From Hirsutella rhossiliensis (lineage: Eukaryota > Ascomycota > Sordariomycetes > Hypocreales > Ophiocordycipitaceae): a stretch of DNA of 64,000 nt. The DNA lies in NCBI RefSeq assembly GCF_020360975.1, contig NW_025408683.1:1364001-1428000 (forward strand). The letters are read 5' to 3'. Both the position numbers and the translations under genes were made by a program. Positions 36,201-47,464 of this stretch are shown one piece after another; position 1 is the first letter of the stretch, and every line of letters begins with the position of its first letter. A model generated the notes under the pieces. The model saw nothing but the letters and a program-made list of their open reading frames with translations. It was not told where the DNA came from and searched no databases.

Positions 36201-37104
36201 CCTACGGGCTATCGTGGCCCGCAACTAAGCAAACTAGGACTAGTAGCTCCCCGCGGCCTAACTTACGTTAAATAGTAGACTATATACCTCTATTAAGATA
36301 GCCCCTTTCTTTACAACGCATAGCTTCGAACTACCCTTACTAGTTCCCTTTGCCGTAGACGTGGTAGCGGAGCAGCATAGCAATGCGTTACTAGAGGGCC
36401 GCGCCTCCGCGTTCGTACGAAAGCTATAGGAGACCACGGATTATTGCTAATCCGCGATAGCCGCCGCGGCGTAAGATTAGGAGCGGCACGCTAATAAGAC
36501 TAGGGCCCTAGCAGATAGGTTCGCGGCAGGAGATAAGGTATAGCTAGACCTCCGTAACTATAGGTCGGCACGACTAAAGAAGAAGCTTAACTAGCTGCAC
36601 GCGAAGTTTACGGTACGGAGGGTTATTAGCCCGTAGGTTATAGAGCTCGATGGTCTCCTAACGGGGGTCTATAATAAGATTAACGTAGACCTCCTTCGCA
36701 GAGCCTCCTCTGACCCGCTGCCCGGATAAGAAGCAGCGGACGCCTAACCGCCCGCAATCGAGGTAGAGGGAGAGGACGAGTTCGAGGTCGAAGAGATACG
36801 GGCCGCGCGCTAGAAAAAGGTCGATAGGGGGAAACGCCGGGAGGTCCTCGTTAAGTAGCGCGGGTATCTCGACCCTACGTAGGAACCCGCACGTAAGTTT
36901 GCGGGAACCGCAGCCCTCGATAAGTTTAAAGCCTTATTCGGAACGGTAGACGAGAACGACGGACTAGCGGACCACCGATAGCAGCCCGGGCTAGGACCAC
37001 GAAGTAGGCATAGCGGAGGGGGCAGTCACGGCAACATAGGCAACATAAGCGCAATAGTATAGGCGGAGACAAAAACAGCGTTTATTGCGGGGCGGAGCCC
37101 CTAG
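33230..37104 (+). pseudogene. Gypsy pol: protease, RT, RNase H, integrase, chromodomain; RIP stops
   Basis: One reading frame, offset from gag by a -1 shift, carries the whole polyprotein with TAG, TAA and TGA interruptions. Protease: LPVAALIDEGC at 33262-33294. Reverse transcriptase about 34060-34560: [26 protein letters not shown] and the active-site box YVDN at 34393-34404 (YVDD expected; GAC to AAT). RNase H about 34840-35100: KADYSGWALG and AFYSRKLT. Integrase from about 35680: VVGHLG, then FYWPLL, with CX2C decayed to CDIY. A chromodomain ends it (36781-36960): EVEEI, VLVKxRGY, DPTxEP with two Trp codons now TAG. Chromodomain integrases generally steer insertion to methylated-histone heterochromatin, which fits the nested location. 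The frame stops at 37062 or 37104, just short of the antisense gene's end. Confidence 0.88.
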
Positions 37105-37115
37105 ACTACCCGGGC

Positions 37116-38020
37116 CTATTCCTTATCGTTATTATTATTATTATCTTCGTTATCGTCGTCCTCGTCGGCCTCCTCCTTCTTATTGGCGGCGGCGGCGGTC
37201 TCTAGGGCGCTAAGGCGGCCCTCTAAGCCCGCAAGCCAGTCGGTGGCGGCGGCGGCTCCGGGGGCAGAGGGGCGGCGGCCAGCGGCGGCGGCAGGGGCAG
37301 CGGCGGTGGCGGAGGCGGGCACGGCCAAGGGGACCGCCGATAGGGCGACGGAGGCAGTGTCCCTGGCGCCGGGTGCGTTAGAGGCGGAAACAGGGGAGCG
37401 GAGGAGTAGGACTTACTTGGGCATAAGGCCCCATCGCTCGAGGGCGCGGAGGTTACGGTAGGCGGCGGCGGCGGCGGTAAGGCGCTTCTTAGCAGCCCCC
37501 CGCGCCTACCCGTGCGAGCCGGCCTTCTAAGCCGACGCCGCAGCGAGTAGGACGGGAGGCGCCGCCTTATAGGCGCGGCCGGCTCGCGCGCACTGGTAGC
37601 AGCTGCCGCCGCGGCGGCGCCCGGCCTGGTCGGAGCAGTCGAGCTCCTGCGACGCACAACGCACATAGGGGGCCGAGCGGGCGGCGCCGGCCTGCACTTA
37701 GCGCTTATGCTATAGGAGGTTAGCGGACAACGTCTATTACGCTTGCCTAACTACGGACTTACGGGGGTGGCGGAGACGGAGGCGGGGGCCGAGGGGCCGG
37801 GCGTTACGGGTGGCGGCGGGGACGGCGTCGTTACCCTAAGGGGCGACGTGAGAGCGAACAGCGCAGCAGAGGCGGCGGCGGCGGCGGTGGGAGCGGTGGC
37901 AGCGGCGCGGGCAGGAGCGGCGGCAGCGGCGGAGTCGTCGTCGGCCGCGGCCAGCACGGCGTCGACGAACGACTCCGTACGCTCCGAGAAGGAGGAGGTA
38001 GGAGAGGGAGAGGCGGATAT
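37116..38020 (-). pseudogene. antisense spliced gene in the Gypsy 3' region (novel; RIP-damaged)
   Basis: Read on the minus strand. Three coding exons (38020-37763, 37691-37417, 37362-37116) join through GT-AG introns (37692-37762, 71 nt; 37363-37416, 54 nt) into one 260-codon frame including the stop. The start codon is ATA in the context GACATATCC. The plus-strand change CA to TA would make it from ATG. Two in-frame TAGs remain, which fit altered CAG/TGG codons. Protein order: Ser/Thr/Ala/Pro-rich leader with SFSERTESFVDAVLAAADDD; then positions C/Y-X2-C-X6-C-X11-C-X2-C-X6-C/Y, where the outer two are Tyr; a Lys/Arg-rich stretch (AAKKRL); a short coiled coil (DWLAGLEGRLSALE); and an acidic Asp/Asn tail. 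The cysteine spacing fits Zn2Cys6. Two further introns lie in its leader (38023-38082, branch GTGCTAAC; 38134-38206). Function unknown; a DNA- or RNA-binding regulator is a guess. Confidence 0.7.
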
Positions 38021-38274
38021 GTCTATCGCGGAAGTTAGCACGACGGAATGCGGCCTCCCGCTCTATGAGGCGCGGAACTTACTAGTTAGAGTTATTATTA
38101 TTATTAGGGCTATTGTTGCTATTGCCGCTGCTACTGCGAGCACACGTTAATAGAGCGGCCCGTATAGCTAGGAACGGACCAACGCCCCGGGTAGAGCGGA
38201 ACTTACCTATTAATGCTGCTGCTGCGGTTAAAGAAGGGAGAGAAGGAAGGGAAGGGGGAAGGGGGGGATGCCGC

Positions 38275-38282
38275 CTTATATA
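38275..38282 (-). promoter_or_regulatory. TATA box of the antisense gene
   Basis: The minus strand reads GGTATATAAGGCGG, followed downstream by a long pyrimidine tract (38230-38270) that would hold the transcription start. The same TATATAAGG plus C/T-rich arrangement is kept in the outer copy (41745-41752) and the third copy (47964-47971, plus strand). Confidence 0.6.
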
Positions 38283-38567
38283 CCCCTTGGTGGAGGATGT
38301 TGCCTAAGGAGGGGACGGGCAACCTAAGGCTTACGCAGGTTCGGACCAGCCGCCGGCCACCTAGGGGCGCATATAATAGGTTACGCCCTATTTAAACGGC
38401 TAGCCGGCCGACGAGTGTGGAGCTGGTCCCGGCTGCCCGGGCTAACGGGCGCGGGGACACAGGGCTAGTGGGCCGGCCCCATTAACGGGAAAGGGTAGGA
38501 AGAGCCGCACAATTATGCGGGAGCCGTTAATAGGGCAGCACTGCGCCGCGCTCGAGGGAGGGCATTG

Positions 38568-38753
38568 TATAAGAGTCTTTAACTATTGTGGGTGATGGGC
38601 TTGGGCCGCGGCCTAAGCCGTGTAGTCACGTGCGGAGGGCCGGATCCCGTAAGTATAGGGGCGGGCCAGCCGCGCATAGAAGAGCTCTGCATAGCTTATT
38701 AACATCATCCTACGGACGGCACCTACGCGCACGCCTCTGCTAACTCCGTGATA
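38568..38753 (+). repeat. inner Gypsy 3' LTR
   Basis: 186 bp, starting TATAAGAGTC, with the purine-rich run GAGGGAGGG just before it as the likely plus-strand primer. It differs from the 5' LTR only by transitions. Confidence 0.9.
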
Positions 38754-40600
38754 CTACGGACTTATATAGGAGCTTCCCTAGTAGAGGAAGACGCGGTGCT
38801 AGCGAATAAGCTTCCCCTTACGCCCTTACCTTAGTCCGGCGAGGAGGGATAGACCGGCCTAAGGGCGCGCGCGGCGAGAGTGTTCTAAGATAAGGCCCTT
38901 TAACGCTTATAGGATAGGATAGCGGCTCTAGACCGCGCTTACGAGGGCGTACGCCGCGCCGTTAAGTCTAGCGCTTAATACCTAGATCTAAAGCTAAAGC
39001 TAAAGGTATAGGTAGCCGACTACTATATCGACCTATAAGGGTATTTACGCTAGCGGGGGAGACTATAGGTACCGGGCGCACCGTATACTATAGAAGCTAA
39101 GGAGAAGGAGGGACCGCTAGAGCTAGATAAATGGAATAAGCTTCGAGGGAGGCTAGTCTAACTTATCTATAACTTTAGCGTCGTAGGTTACCTAGGTAGA
39201 TAGGGCATAGTGGTAGGCCTTACGAGGGACTTTTACTAGCCCCTCCTATAGTACTACGTTCGTTACTTCCTCTATAACTACGATATCTACGGCCGTATAA
39301 AGATTTAAAAGGCATAGCTTAAAGGGCTACTTAAGTAGCTTCTAGTACCCGACTAGTTCTATATATATATATAGATAGACTTTATAATAGACCTCCTACT
39401 TATAGAGGGCGGTAACTACTATATATAGGTAATTAAGGACTAACTTAGTAAGTCTATAATATTAAAGCTAATACTATCTATAGATATAGAGTCCTATATA
39501 GAGCGCTTCCTATAATACTAGGCCCGCTTATATAGCTAGCTAGCCTCTATTATAAGCGATAAGGGATCGAATTAAACTAGCTGCTTTTAGTAGTACCTAT
39601 ACTAGCTACTTTAGATTATATAGCTACTTAGTACGGTATATTACCTATAGACTAATAGAGGGCCTAAGAGGGTTAACTAGGAAGCGTAGGCTTACTTATA
39701 GGCTATCGTAGCCTATAACTAAGTAGACTAAGACCGGTAGCTCCCTATAGCCTAACTTATATTAAATAGTAGACTATATACCTCTATTAAGATAGCCCCT
39801 TTCTTTATAATATATAGCTTTAAACTACCCTTACTAGTTCCCTTTACCGTAGATATAGTAGCGGAGTAGTATAGTAATTCGTTACTAAAGGGCCGCGCCT
39901 CTACGTTTATACGAAAGCTATAGGAGACTATAGATTATTACTAATCCGCGATAGCCGCCGCGGTATAAGATTAAGAGCGGTATACTAATAAGACTAGGGC
40001 CCTAGTAAATAGGTTCGCGGTAAAAGATAAGGTATAGCTAGACCTCCGTAACTATAGGTCGGCACGACTAAAGAAGAAGCTTAACTAGCTATACGCGAAG
40101 TTTACGGTATAAAGGGTTATTAGCCTATAGGTTATAGAGCTCGATAGTCTCTTAATAGGGGTCTATAATAAGATTAACGTAGACCTCCTTTATAGAGCCT
40201 CCTTTAACCCGCTGCCTAAATAAGAAGTAGCGGACGCTTAACCGCCTATAAATAAGGTAGAGAGAGAGGATAAGTTCGAGGTTAAAGAGATATAGGCCGC
40301 GCGCTAGAAAAAGGTTAGTAAGGGGAAACGCTAGGAGGTCCTCGTTAAGTAGCGCGGGTATCTTAACCTTACGTAAGAACCTATATATAAGTTTATAGGA
40401 ACTATAGCCCTCGATAAGTTTAAAGCCTTATTTAGAATAGTAGACGAGAATAATAAACTAGCGGACTACCGATAATAGCTTAGGCTAAGATTATAAAGTA
40501 GGTAAAGCGGAGTAGGTAGTTATAATAACGTAAGCGTAATTATATAAGCGGAGATAAAAATAGCGTTTATTTTAAGGCAAAGCCCTTAAACTACCTAGAC

Positions 40601-41493
40601 CTACTCCTCGTCCTTATTATCGTCCTTATCCTTATCTTCGTCGTCCTCCTCTACCTTATTAGCGGCGGCGGCGCTCTCTAAGGCGCTTAGGCGGCCCTCT
40701 AGGCCCGCGAGCTAGTCGGCGGTAGCGGCGGCTCTAGGGGCTCTAGGGGCAGGGGGGCCCGGCTAGTAATAGCGGCGGGGGCGGCGGCGGGCACGGCTAA
40801 GGGGACCGCCGATAGGGCGACGGAGGTAGTATCCCTAGTACCGGGAGAGTTAATAGCGGAAGTAAAAGAGCTAGATAAGAGGAACTTACTTAGGGACGAG
40901 GCCCTAGCGCTTAAGGGCGCGGAGATTACGGTAGGCAGCGGCGGCGGCGGTAAGGCGCTTCTTAGTAGCCCCCCGTGCCTGCCTATACGCGCCGGCCTTC
41001 TAAGCCGACGCTATAGCGAGTAGGACGGGAGGCGCCGCCTTATAGGCGCGGCCGGCACGCGCGTACTAGTAATAACTACCGCTATAGCGGCGCCCGACTT
41101 AGTCGGCGTAGGGGAGCTCCTACGACGTATACCGTATATAGGGGGCCGCGCGGGCGGCTCCGGCTTATACTTAGCGTTTATACTTTAAGAAGTTAGCGGA
41201 AAATAGCTACTACGCTCGCTAGGTAGCGGACTTACGGGGGTAGTAGTAGCGGAGGCGGGGGTAGAGGGGCCGGGCGTTACGGCCGGCGGCGGGGACGGCG
41301 TCGTTACCTAGAAGGGCGACGTAAGGGCGGCTAGCGTAGTAGAGGTAGAGGCGGCGGCGGTGGGCGCGGTCGCGGGGGCGCGGGTAGGAGCAGCGGTAGC
41401 GGCGGAGCTATTATCGGCCGTGCTTAATATAGCGTCGATAAATAACTCTATACGCTCTAAGAAGAAGGAAGTAAGGGAGGGGGAGGTAGATAT
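40601..41493 (-). pseudogene. antisense spliced gene, outer Gypsy copy (RIP-eroded)
   Basis: Counterpart of the gene at 37116-38020. The start context is again ATA after a TAG acceptor. Donor, branch and acceptor of the last intron (GTAAGTTCC, CTATTAAC, ACTAG) and of the leader intron (GTAAGTTCT, ATATTAAC, GATAG) are kept. All six cysteine positions are Tyr codons. The coiled coil (LAGLEGRLSALE) is unchanged. The tail differs in sequence yet stays acidic (VEEDDEDKDKDDNKDEE). Confidence 0.65.
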
Positions 41494-42055
41494 ATCTATC
41501 GTAGAAGTTAATATTATAGATTACGGCCTCCCGCTCTATAAGGTAGAGAACTTACTAGTTAAAGTTATTATTATTAGGGCTATTATTACTATTATAGCTA
41601 TTACTATAAGTATACGTTAATAAGGCGGCCTATATAGCTAGGAATAAACTAACGCCCTAGGTAGAGCGGAACTTACCTATTACTACTACTACTATAGTTA
41701 AAGAAGGAGGAGAAAGAAAGGAAGGAGGAAGGGGGGGATGCTACCTTATATACCCCTAGGTAGAGGAGGCTGCCTAAGGCTAAGGGGACGGGTAACCTAA
41801 GGCTTATATAGGTCTAGGCCGGCCGCCGGCTACCTAGGGGCGTATATAATAGGTTACGCCCCTATTTAAACGGCTAGCCGGCCGATAAGTATAGAGCCCG
41901 GTTCCGGCTACCTAGGCTAATAGGCGTAGGGATAATAGGGCTAGTAGGGCTAGCACGATTAACGGAAAAGGGTAGGGTAGAGCTAGCGGTATAGGCCCTA
42001 TAGTATAGAAGCCGTTAATAAGGCAACGCCGCGCCGCGCTTAAGGGAGGGCATTA

Positions 42056-42241
42056 TATAAGAGTCTTTAACTATTATAAGTTATAGGCTTAGGCTATAGC
42101 CTAAGCCGTATAGTTATATATAGAGGGCCGGATCCTATATATATATATATAGGCTAGCCGCGTATAGGAGAGCTTTATATAGCTTATTAATATTATTCTA
42201 TAGATAGTACCTACGCGTATACCTTTACCTACTCCGTAATA
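42056..42241 (+). repeat. outer Gypsy 3' LTR
   Basis: 186 bp, the partner of 28323-28508, with the same TATAAGAGTC start and a GTAATA end. Confidence 0.88.
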
Positions 42242-42246
42242 AATTA

Positions 42247-42586
42247 TCCTTCTTTCCTCTATCTAACGCCCTTCTTTATACCCGTTTAGTATCTTAATTA
42301 ATAAAGAAGATCTTACTTAAAGAAGCTACTAATATCCTTTTAACTACCGAGCTTTTTACTAGGTTTTCCCCTCCTTTCTAGCCGTTACTAGTATATCCGT
42401 CTTATCTCTCGCTATCTCTATAGGAAGCTATTGCTACTTTTACTTCCCCTTATACCCTTACCCTCCTTTCTATACCTCTTTTTAGCTCCTTCTTCCTTCT
42501 TTTATACCGGGTGCTTTTAGCTTCCTTAGTCCTTCTTACTAAGGGATATCTCCGAGAACTACGAAATTAGGCTATACTTCGCGATA
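42247..42586 (-). repeat. Copia D LTR, second part (minus orientation)
   Basis: Continuation of the LTR begun at 28178-28322. It ends CGCGATA, the reverse complement of the LTR start. Together the two parts give about 485 bp, the normal LTR size. Confidence 0.82.
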
Positions 42587-44195
42587 TACCCCCTTAGCTA
42601 TAGCCTGCCCTAATAGTAAGGGCATAGCTAATACGGCTTCGGGCTAGTAAGCGTATAAAGGAGGTTCTTAGCTCTATACTTCTCCCTTTACTTAAGGAAA
42701 GTAAGGGCCCTTTTAGGTCCCTAGGCTCTTTTAGACCTACTTAAGGAAAAGGGGCCTAAAGAGGGGAAAGTCCTATAAGAAAGGGGGCCTTCTATAAAGG
42801 GAAAAACCTAATTAAAATAGGGGGCCCTTTAAAGGGAAAAACCTCTTCCTTCTTCTTCGGCTATAGACGTTACCTTCTCGTACGGGCTATTAGCTCCTCT
42901 CGTAGACTCTTAAGGCGGGCCTCTAAGGATAGCTTTTCTTAAACGTCTTCTAGCCTAATTTACTATAAAAAGACAGATAGCTTCTACTTTAGTAGGGGCT
43001 TCGTAAGACCGTTAGCTTTTATTAATACTATTAGAACCTAATAGACGGAAATGAGTCCCCTTTAGACCTCTTAGCGTAACTAATACTAGTAGATATTAAT
43101 ATACTATAGCCGGGTTAATAGCTTACTATTTTCCTCCGTAAGAATTCGTATAGTCTATATATTATCGTATTCTATAGCTAATAAGGACGGAATTTATAGT
43201 TATAAAGATATTAGTAGCCGGCTAAGGAAAATAGCTTCTTTTAACGCTTTTAAAAGTACTAGTAGCTCTGCCTCCGTACTTAAAGTCGTAACGGTAGCTT
43301 ACTTCGAAGCTCTCTAAGTAATAGTTCCTCTAAAAAGGGATATAATATACCCCTATAAGCTCTTTCTATCTAATAAATTATCTATAAAGGACGAATCGCT
43401 CGAATAGAGGTAGATTTTAGTAGCTAATTTCTTTCTTTTCTACCCTCCTAGGCGTAGACTATATAATCTCGTTAAATAAAGATAAAGGATAGCTTTATCT
43501 AATGCTTCTTAATGCCTAGGGCTAGGATTCTAGTTATACCTAGCTAGCTAAGAGACCGTAAAAGAGATATCCGGTCTAGTAGAAATAGCTAAAAAAAGTA
43601 AGGAGCCTACCTTCTATTAATAATAGTGTTTCTCTTACTCCCTAGCTTAAAAGGACGGATTAGGCAAAAGCTCTTCGTCTAATATAGGCGTAGAGGGAAG
43701 CTTCTTATTAAGGGAATTAGGGAGGAATTTATAAGCGACCTTATCGATATAGGCGTCCTAGGTAAGCTAGATAGTCCGTTAGGACCTATTTTAAAGGATT
43801 CGTATCCCTAGGAACTACTTTAGCTCCCTTAGCCTAGTTATCTTATACCTTTATTATAGGCCTTATATAGCCTCCTTAGTAGTAGCTTCTTCCTCTTTTA
43901 GGTAGGCCTAGATAATATTATCGACGTAGAAGAAGACCGTGATTTTACCCTTCTATATTATACACGGTTCCTAAGGGACTTTCTTAAAGCCTAGGGATTC
44001 GAGGGAACCTATTAAATGCTATTACTAAAGAAGGGGTAATTTTCATAGTCTATATAGAGCTTTCCTAAGCTATAGAACCTTTCCTAGCTATTAAAAGCTT
44101 AGTAAAAGGCGTATATAGATAACTTCTTCTTCCTTAAGTAGGTAGTTAATAAAGGCGTTAACTATATCTATCTAATCGAGCTCCGACTCTAGCTA
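42587..44195 (-). mobile_element. Copia D interior (RNase H to RT), truncated
   Basis: Minus-strand Copia interior reading from RNase H back into reverse transcriptase. The active-site box reads FYVDN near 43925-43940. It stops at about 44195 inside the RT coding region, where a plus-strand fragment of another Copia family begins. No 5' LTR follows. Confidence 0.78.
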
Positions 44196-44650
44196 GGCGC
44201 CGGATTTAACGGACGGAAAATCCTTTTCCGGTTACTGTTTTTATATATATAATAATATAATAAGCTAGGCTTGCTCTAAGTAGAAGGCCGTTGCCCTTTC
44301 TACCTATAAAGCAGAGTATATTAGCCTTAGGGAGGCAAATAAAGAAGCTGTTTATTTAAATATGCTTTTTAAAAATATTACTAAGGATCTATCTATTAAG
44401 ATTCCTAATACTATACCTCCTATTTTAATAGATAATACTGCTGCTATTAAATTAGCAGAAAATCGGGAATTTTATAAAAGGTCTAAGTATATAAGATTAG
44501 CCTATTACTATACTAGAACTAGTATAAGAGAAGGGGAAATTAGAGTTTTTTATATTAAATTAGAAGATAATATAGCTAATATTTTTATAAAGGAATTAAG
44601 ACCTAGATTACTCTATAAATTTAGAGATAGTCTATCCTTAGTATAAGTTC
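44196..44650 (+). pseudogene. RNase H end of a second Copia family
   Basis: In one frame with a single TAG (near 44281): DLTDGKSFSGYCF, IISWACSK, AEYISLREANKEAVYL, then ILIDNTAAIKLAEN, IRLAYYYTRTSIREGEI, ending near NIANIFIKELRP. This is the C-terminal RNase H region of Ty1/Copia pol. The last 94 codons (44362-44646) are uninterrupted. The sequence is AT-rich in codon choice but keeps some CA/TG. It belongs to a different family from Copia A-E and is separately truncated. Confidence 0.8.
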
Positions 44651-45007
44651 CTAAGCAGTTAAAAGGGGTTTTTAGATATTTCTTATACTTTCTATATCTT
44701 TCCCTTACTAGGTTTTTCCTTTTTAGGTTTCCTAGAGAAATATTTACTAGGTTTTTATATATTAAGATTTTCCTAGTAATAATAGGTATTACCTTATATA
44801 AGGTTATCCTATAAATAATTATTATAACTATAGATTTTTCCTACTATAGGTTTTTCTATTAGTATATACCTAAGGAATCTTTTCCTAAGAAAGAATAGGT
44901 TTTTATATATCCTATTAAGGTATAAGAATAGTTTTCCTAAAATTAGGTTTTTACCTTATATATATACTACTATAAATAAATTAGTAAAGAGTATATAAAT
45001 CTACTCT
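44651..45007 (+). other. AT-rich tail after the Copia RNase H fragment
   Basis: Repeated TAGGTTTTT/TTTTCCT motifs and no frame. It is probably the 3' untranslated region and part of the LTR of the second Copia family, but no matching LTR is in the window to prove it. Confidence 0.4.
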
Positions 45008-46369
45008 TAAGGAGTTATATGAACTTTTCATTATAATAAAGTAGCTATATATACTCTCCTGATTATAAAAGCTAATAAGTGTATATTAATTATAGATAAA
45101 TCCTATCTATAGAAAGAATCGCTCGTTATTGTATATTATTATGCCAATGTATATCGGGAATCGAAGGAATAGAGCTAGCTTAGAATACTAGCTAAGACTT
45201 CTAAGGCACGACCAACCCTTTAAACACGAATATTAATAGAACTAAGATACTTTTAGATTTACCGAGGTATCACGGAATTCCCTAGTCTTGGCTATAGTAG
45301 CCTAAATCTAGTCCTAAAAGGTTCTTCCGTTTAGCTATAATTGTCTATATAAGACAGCATATCCGCTTGTAGATAGATAGAGAATTATTAACTTTAATAC
45401 CTCTTCTATATACTAATATATTACTAATAAATTCTATTGAAAATCCTACCTTATACTCCTTCTTCCCCTCTACTACGTAGTCTTACGTGATTCCTTAATT
45501 TCCTAAAATTCCGCTTTTGCTTATATACCTTAAGACTATCCTCGTAGTCTAAAGAGTATAATTTAAATTTCCCTTAAGTCTAGAGAATTTATATTCTTTC
45601 TATCTACCTATTTTTTATAAATTCGGTATTATTTCGTTCGTAGGGATCGAGAAGTCTAGACGGGAGTTTAAGAGCGTAGGAAGGTAAAAGAAGTCGAGGG
45701 GAATTTCGAAAGGAATTTTAATTAAATATTTCGACGAGGAATTTTAAAGGTATAAGTAGTTAATTTCCTAGCTTAAAAGGAGTAAGCCGGGCTTATAACC
45801 TCTTAAAGTATATAAGCAAAAGCGGAATTTTAGGAAATTTAGGAATTACGTAAGACTATATAATAGAGGGGAAGAAGGAGTATAAGGTAGGATTTTCAAT
45901 AGAATTTATTAGTAATATATTAGTGTATAAAAGAGGTATTAAAGTTGTTAATTATCTCTCTATCTACTAGCGGACATACTATCTTATATAGATAATTATA
46001 GCTAAACGGAAGAACCTTTCGGGACTAGATTTAGGCTGCCGTATAGCCCTAAGACTAAGGAATTCCGTAATACCTTAAGTAAATCTAGAAGTATCTTAGT
46101 TCCACTAATATTCGTGTTTAAAGGAGGTTGGTCGTGCCGGTGTTCTTAAGAGGTCTTAGCTAGTATTCTAAGCTAGCTCTATTCCTTCGATTCCCGATTA
46201 TACGATAACCGGCAACCCGTTTAATGCATAATAACATACAAAACAACGAGCGATTCTTGCTCTATAGGATAGGATTTTATCTGTAATTAATATACTATAT
46301 ATTAGCTTATATAATCGGGAGAGCATATTATAGCTACTTTATTTATAGTAGGAACACCGTTCCTTATAA
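45008..46369. mobile_element. long-inverted-repeat element, short copy
   Basis: The left arm (about 45010-45540) and the reverse complement of the right arm (about 45815-46369) match for over 500 bp around a 270-bp centre. The right end carries ACACCGTTCCTTA, as in the larger relative at 57425-60055. The left tip is degraded. The arms are less RIPed than the Copia around them (for example 45110-45360). No frame was recognised in the centre. Confidence 0.7.
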
Positions 46370-46375
46370 ACGTAA

Positions 46376-47413
46376 AGCTATTAACCTAGCTATAGTATAT
46401 CGATATCTATTAATATTAGCTATACTAAGAAGTTTAAAGGGGACTTATTTCCGTTAATTAGGTTCTAATAGTATTAATAAAAGCTAACGGTCTTATAAAA
46501 CCCTTACTAAAGTAGAAGCTAGCTATCCTTTTATAGTAAATAAGGCTAGAAAACGTTTAAGAGAAGCTATCCTTAGAAGCTTACCTTACGAGTCTATAAG
46601 AGGAGCTAACGGTATATATAAGAAAGGAGATATCTATAGCTAAAGATAGGAACTAGAACTTATCTTAAAGGAGGGCCCCTACCTTAATTAGGAATTCTTC
46701 TTCTTAAAAGGGCCCTTTTTTAAGGACTTATCCTTAGAAAATACCCCCTTTTTTATAGGACTTAATTCCTCCTTAGTCCCCTTTTCCTAAAGTTAGTTTA
46801 AAAGAGATTAGTAAAAACTAGATTTCTTAAGTAAGAGATAAGTATAGACTAAGACCTCCTTTATACGCTTACTAGCCTAATTATTTAGCTTTACCCTTTC
46901 TATAAGGGCAGGCTATAGCTAAAGGGGTATATCGCGAAGTATAGCTAAATTTATATTTTTAGAGATATCCCTTAATAAGAGGGACCTAGGAAGCTAAAAA
47001 ACACTAGTATAAAAAAAGGAAGAAGGAGCTAAAAAGAGGTATAGAAAGGAGGGTAGGGGTTAAAAGGGAAGTAAAAGTAGCGATAGCTTCTTATAGAGGT
47101 AGCGAGAGATAAAATAGATATACTAGTAATAGCTAGAATAAAAGGGAAAACCTAGTAAAAAGCTTAGTAGTTAAGAGGATATTAGTAGCTTCTTTAAGTA
47201 GGATCTTCTTTATTAATTAAGATACTATATAAATATAAAGAGGGGCGTTAGATAAAGGAAAGAAGGATAATTAAAGCAATATAATAATTACTCCTTTACT
47301 ATAACTACTGCCCCTATAAGAATTAAATAACTTTGCCCTACCTATCTAACCCCTTACTTCCCTTTTTACCTTTATATATTTTTTATATACTTCTTATATC
47401 TATCTTCGCGAGA
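46376..47413 (+). mobile_element. Copia 3' end with LTR (probably Copia B)
   Basis: The last part of pol (RNase H side) and a 484-bp LTR (46930-47413), starting TATCGCGAAG and ending CGCGAGA. The purine run TAAAGGGG precedes the LTR. Position and content fit the missing 3' end of Copia B, displaced by later insertions, but this is inferred. Confidence 0.7.
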
Positions 47414-47464
47414 AGTATAAGGCTAGTCCTTATAGCGCTTTTTATATATTAAATTACCTGCTTT

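Larger units (their letters stand above)
31794..38753 (+). mobile_element. inner Gypsy chromovirus, full length (youngest copy)
   Basis: A 6960-bp Ty3/Gypsy element with 186-bp LTRs (31794-31979 and 38568-38753) and a perfect 5-bp target duplication CTACG (31789-31793 and 38754-38758). The LTRs differ at about seven sites, all transitions. Order: gag, protease, reverse transcriptase, RNase H, integrase with a C-terminal chromodomain, then a 1.5-kb 3' region holding an antisense spliced gene. It is still GC-rich but carries many in-frame TAGs, so RIP has hit it lightly. It is nested inside an older member of its own family. Confidence 0.92.
38754..42241 (+). mobile_element. outer Gypsy chromovirus, 3' part (older copy)
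   Basis: Resumes the outer element with CTACGGACTTATATAGG and carries integrase, chromodomain, the antisense gene region and the 3' LTR (42056-42241). The right target duplication AATTA is at 42242-42246, matching 28318-28322. Erosion is much heavier than in the inner copy, for example cysteine codons of the antisense gene all read TAT or TAC. Confidence 0.87.

Noticed and set aside
37183..38150. Plus-strand Ala/Arg-rich frames in the Gypsy 3' region (for example 37743-38150)
   Set aside because: They are GC-rich shadows of the minus-strand gene, do not join up, and lack conserved features between copies.
41360..41620. Plus-strand 86-codon frame in the outer Gypsy
   Set aside because: Opposite-strand shadow of the antisense gene's first coding exon and leader introns.
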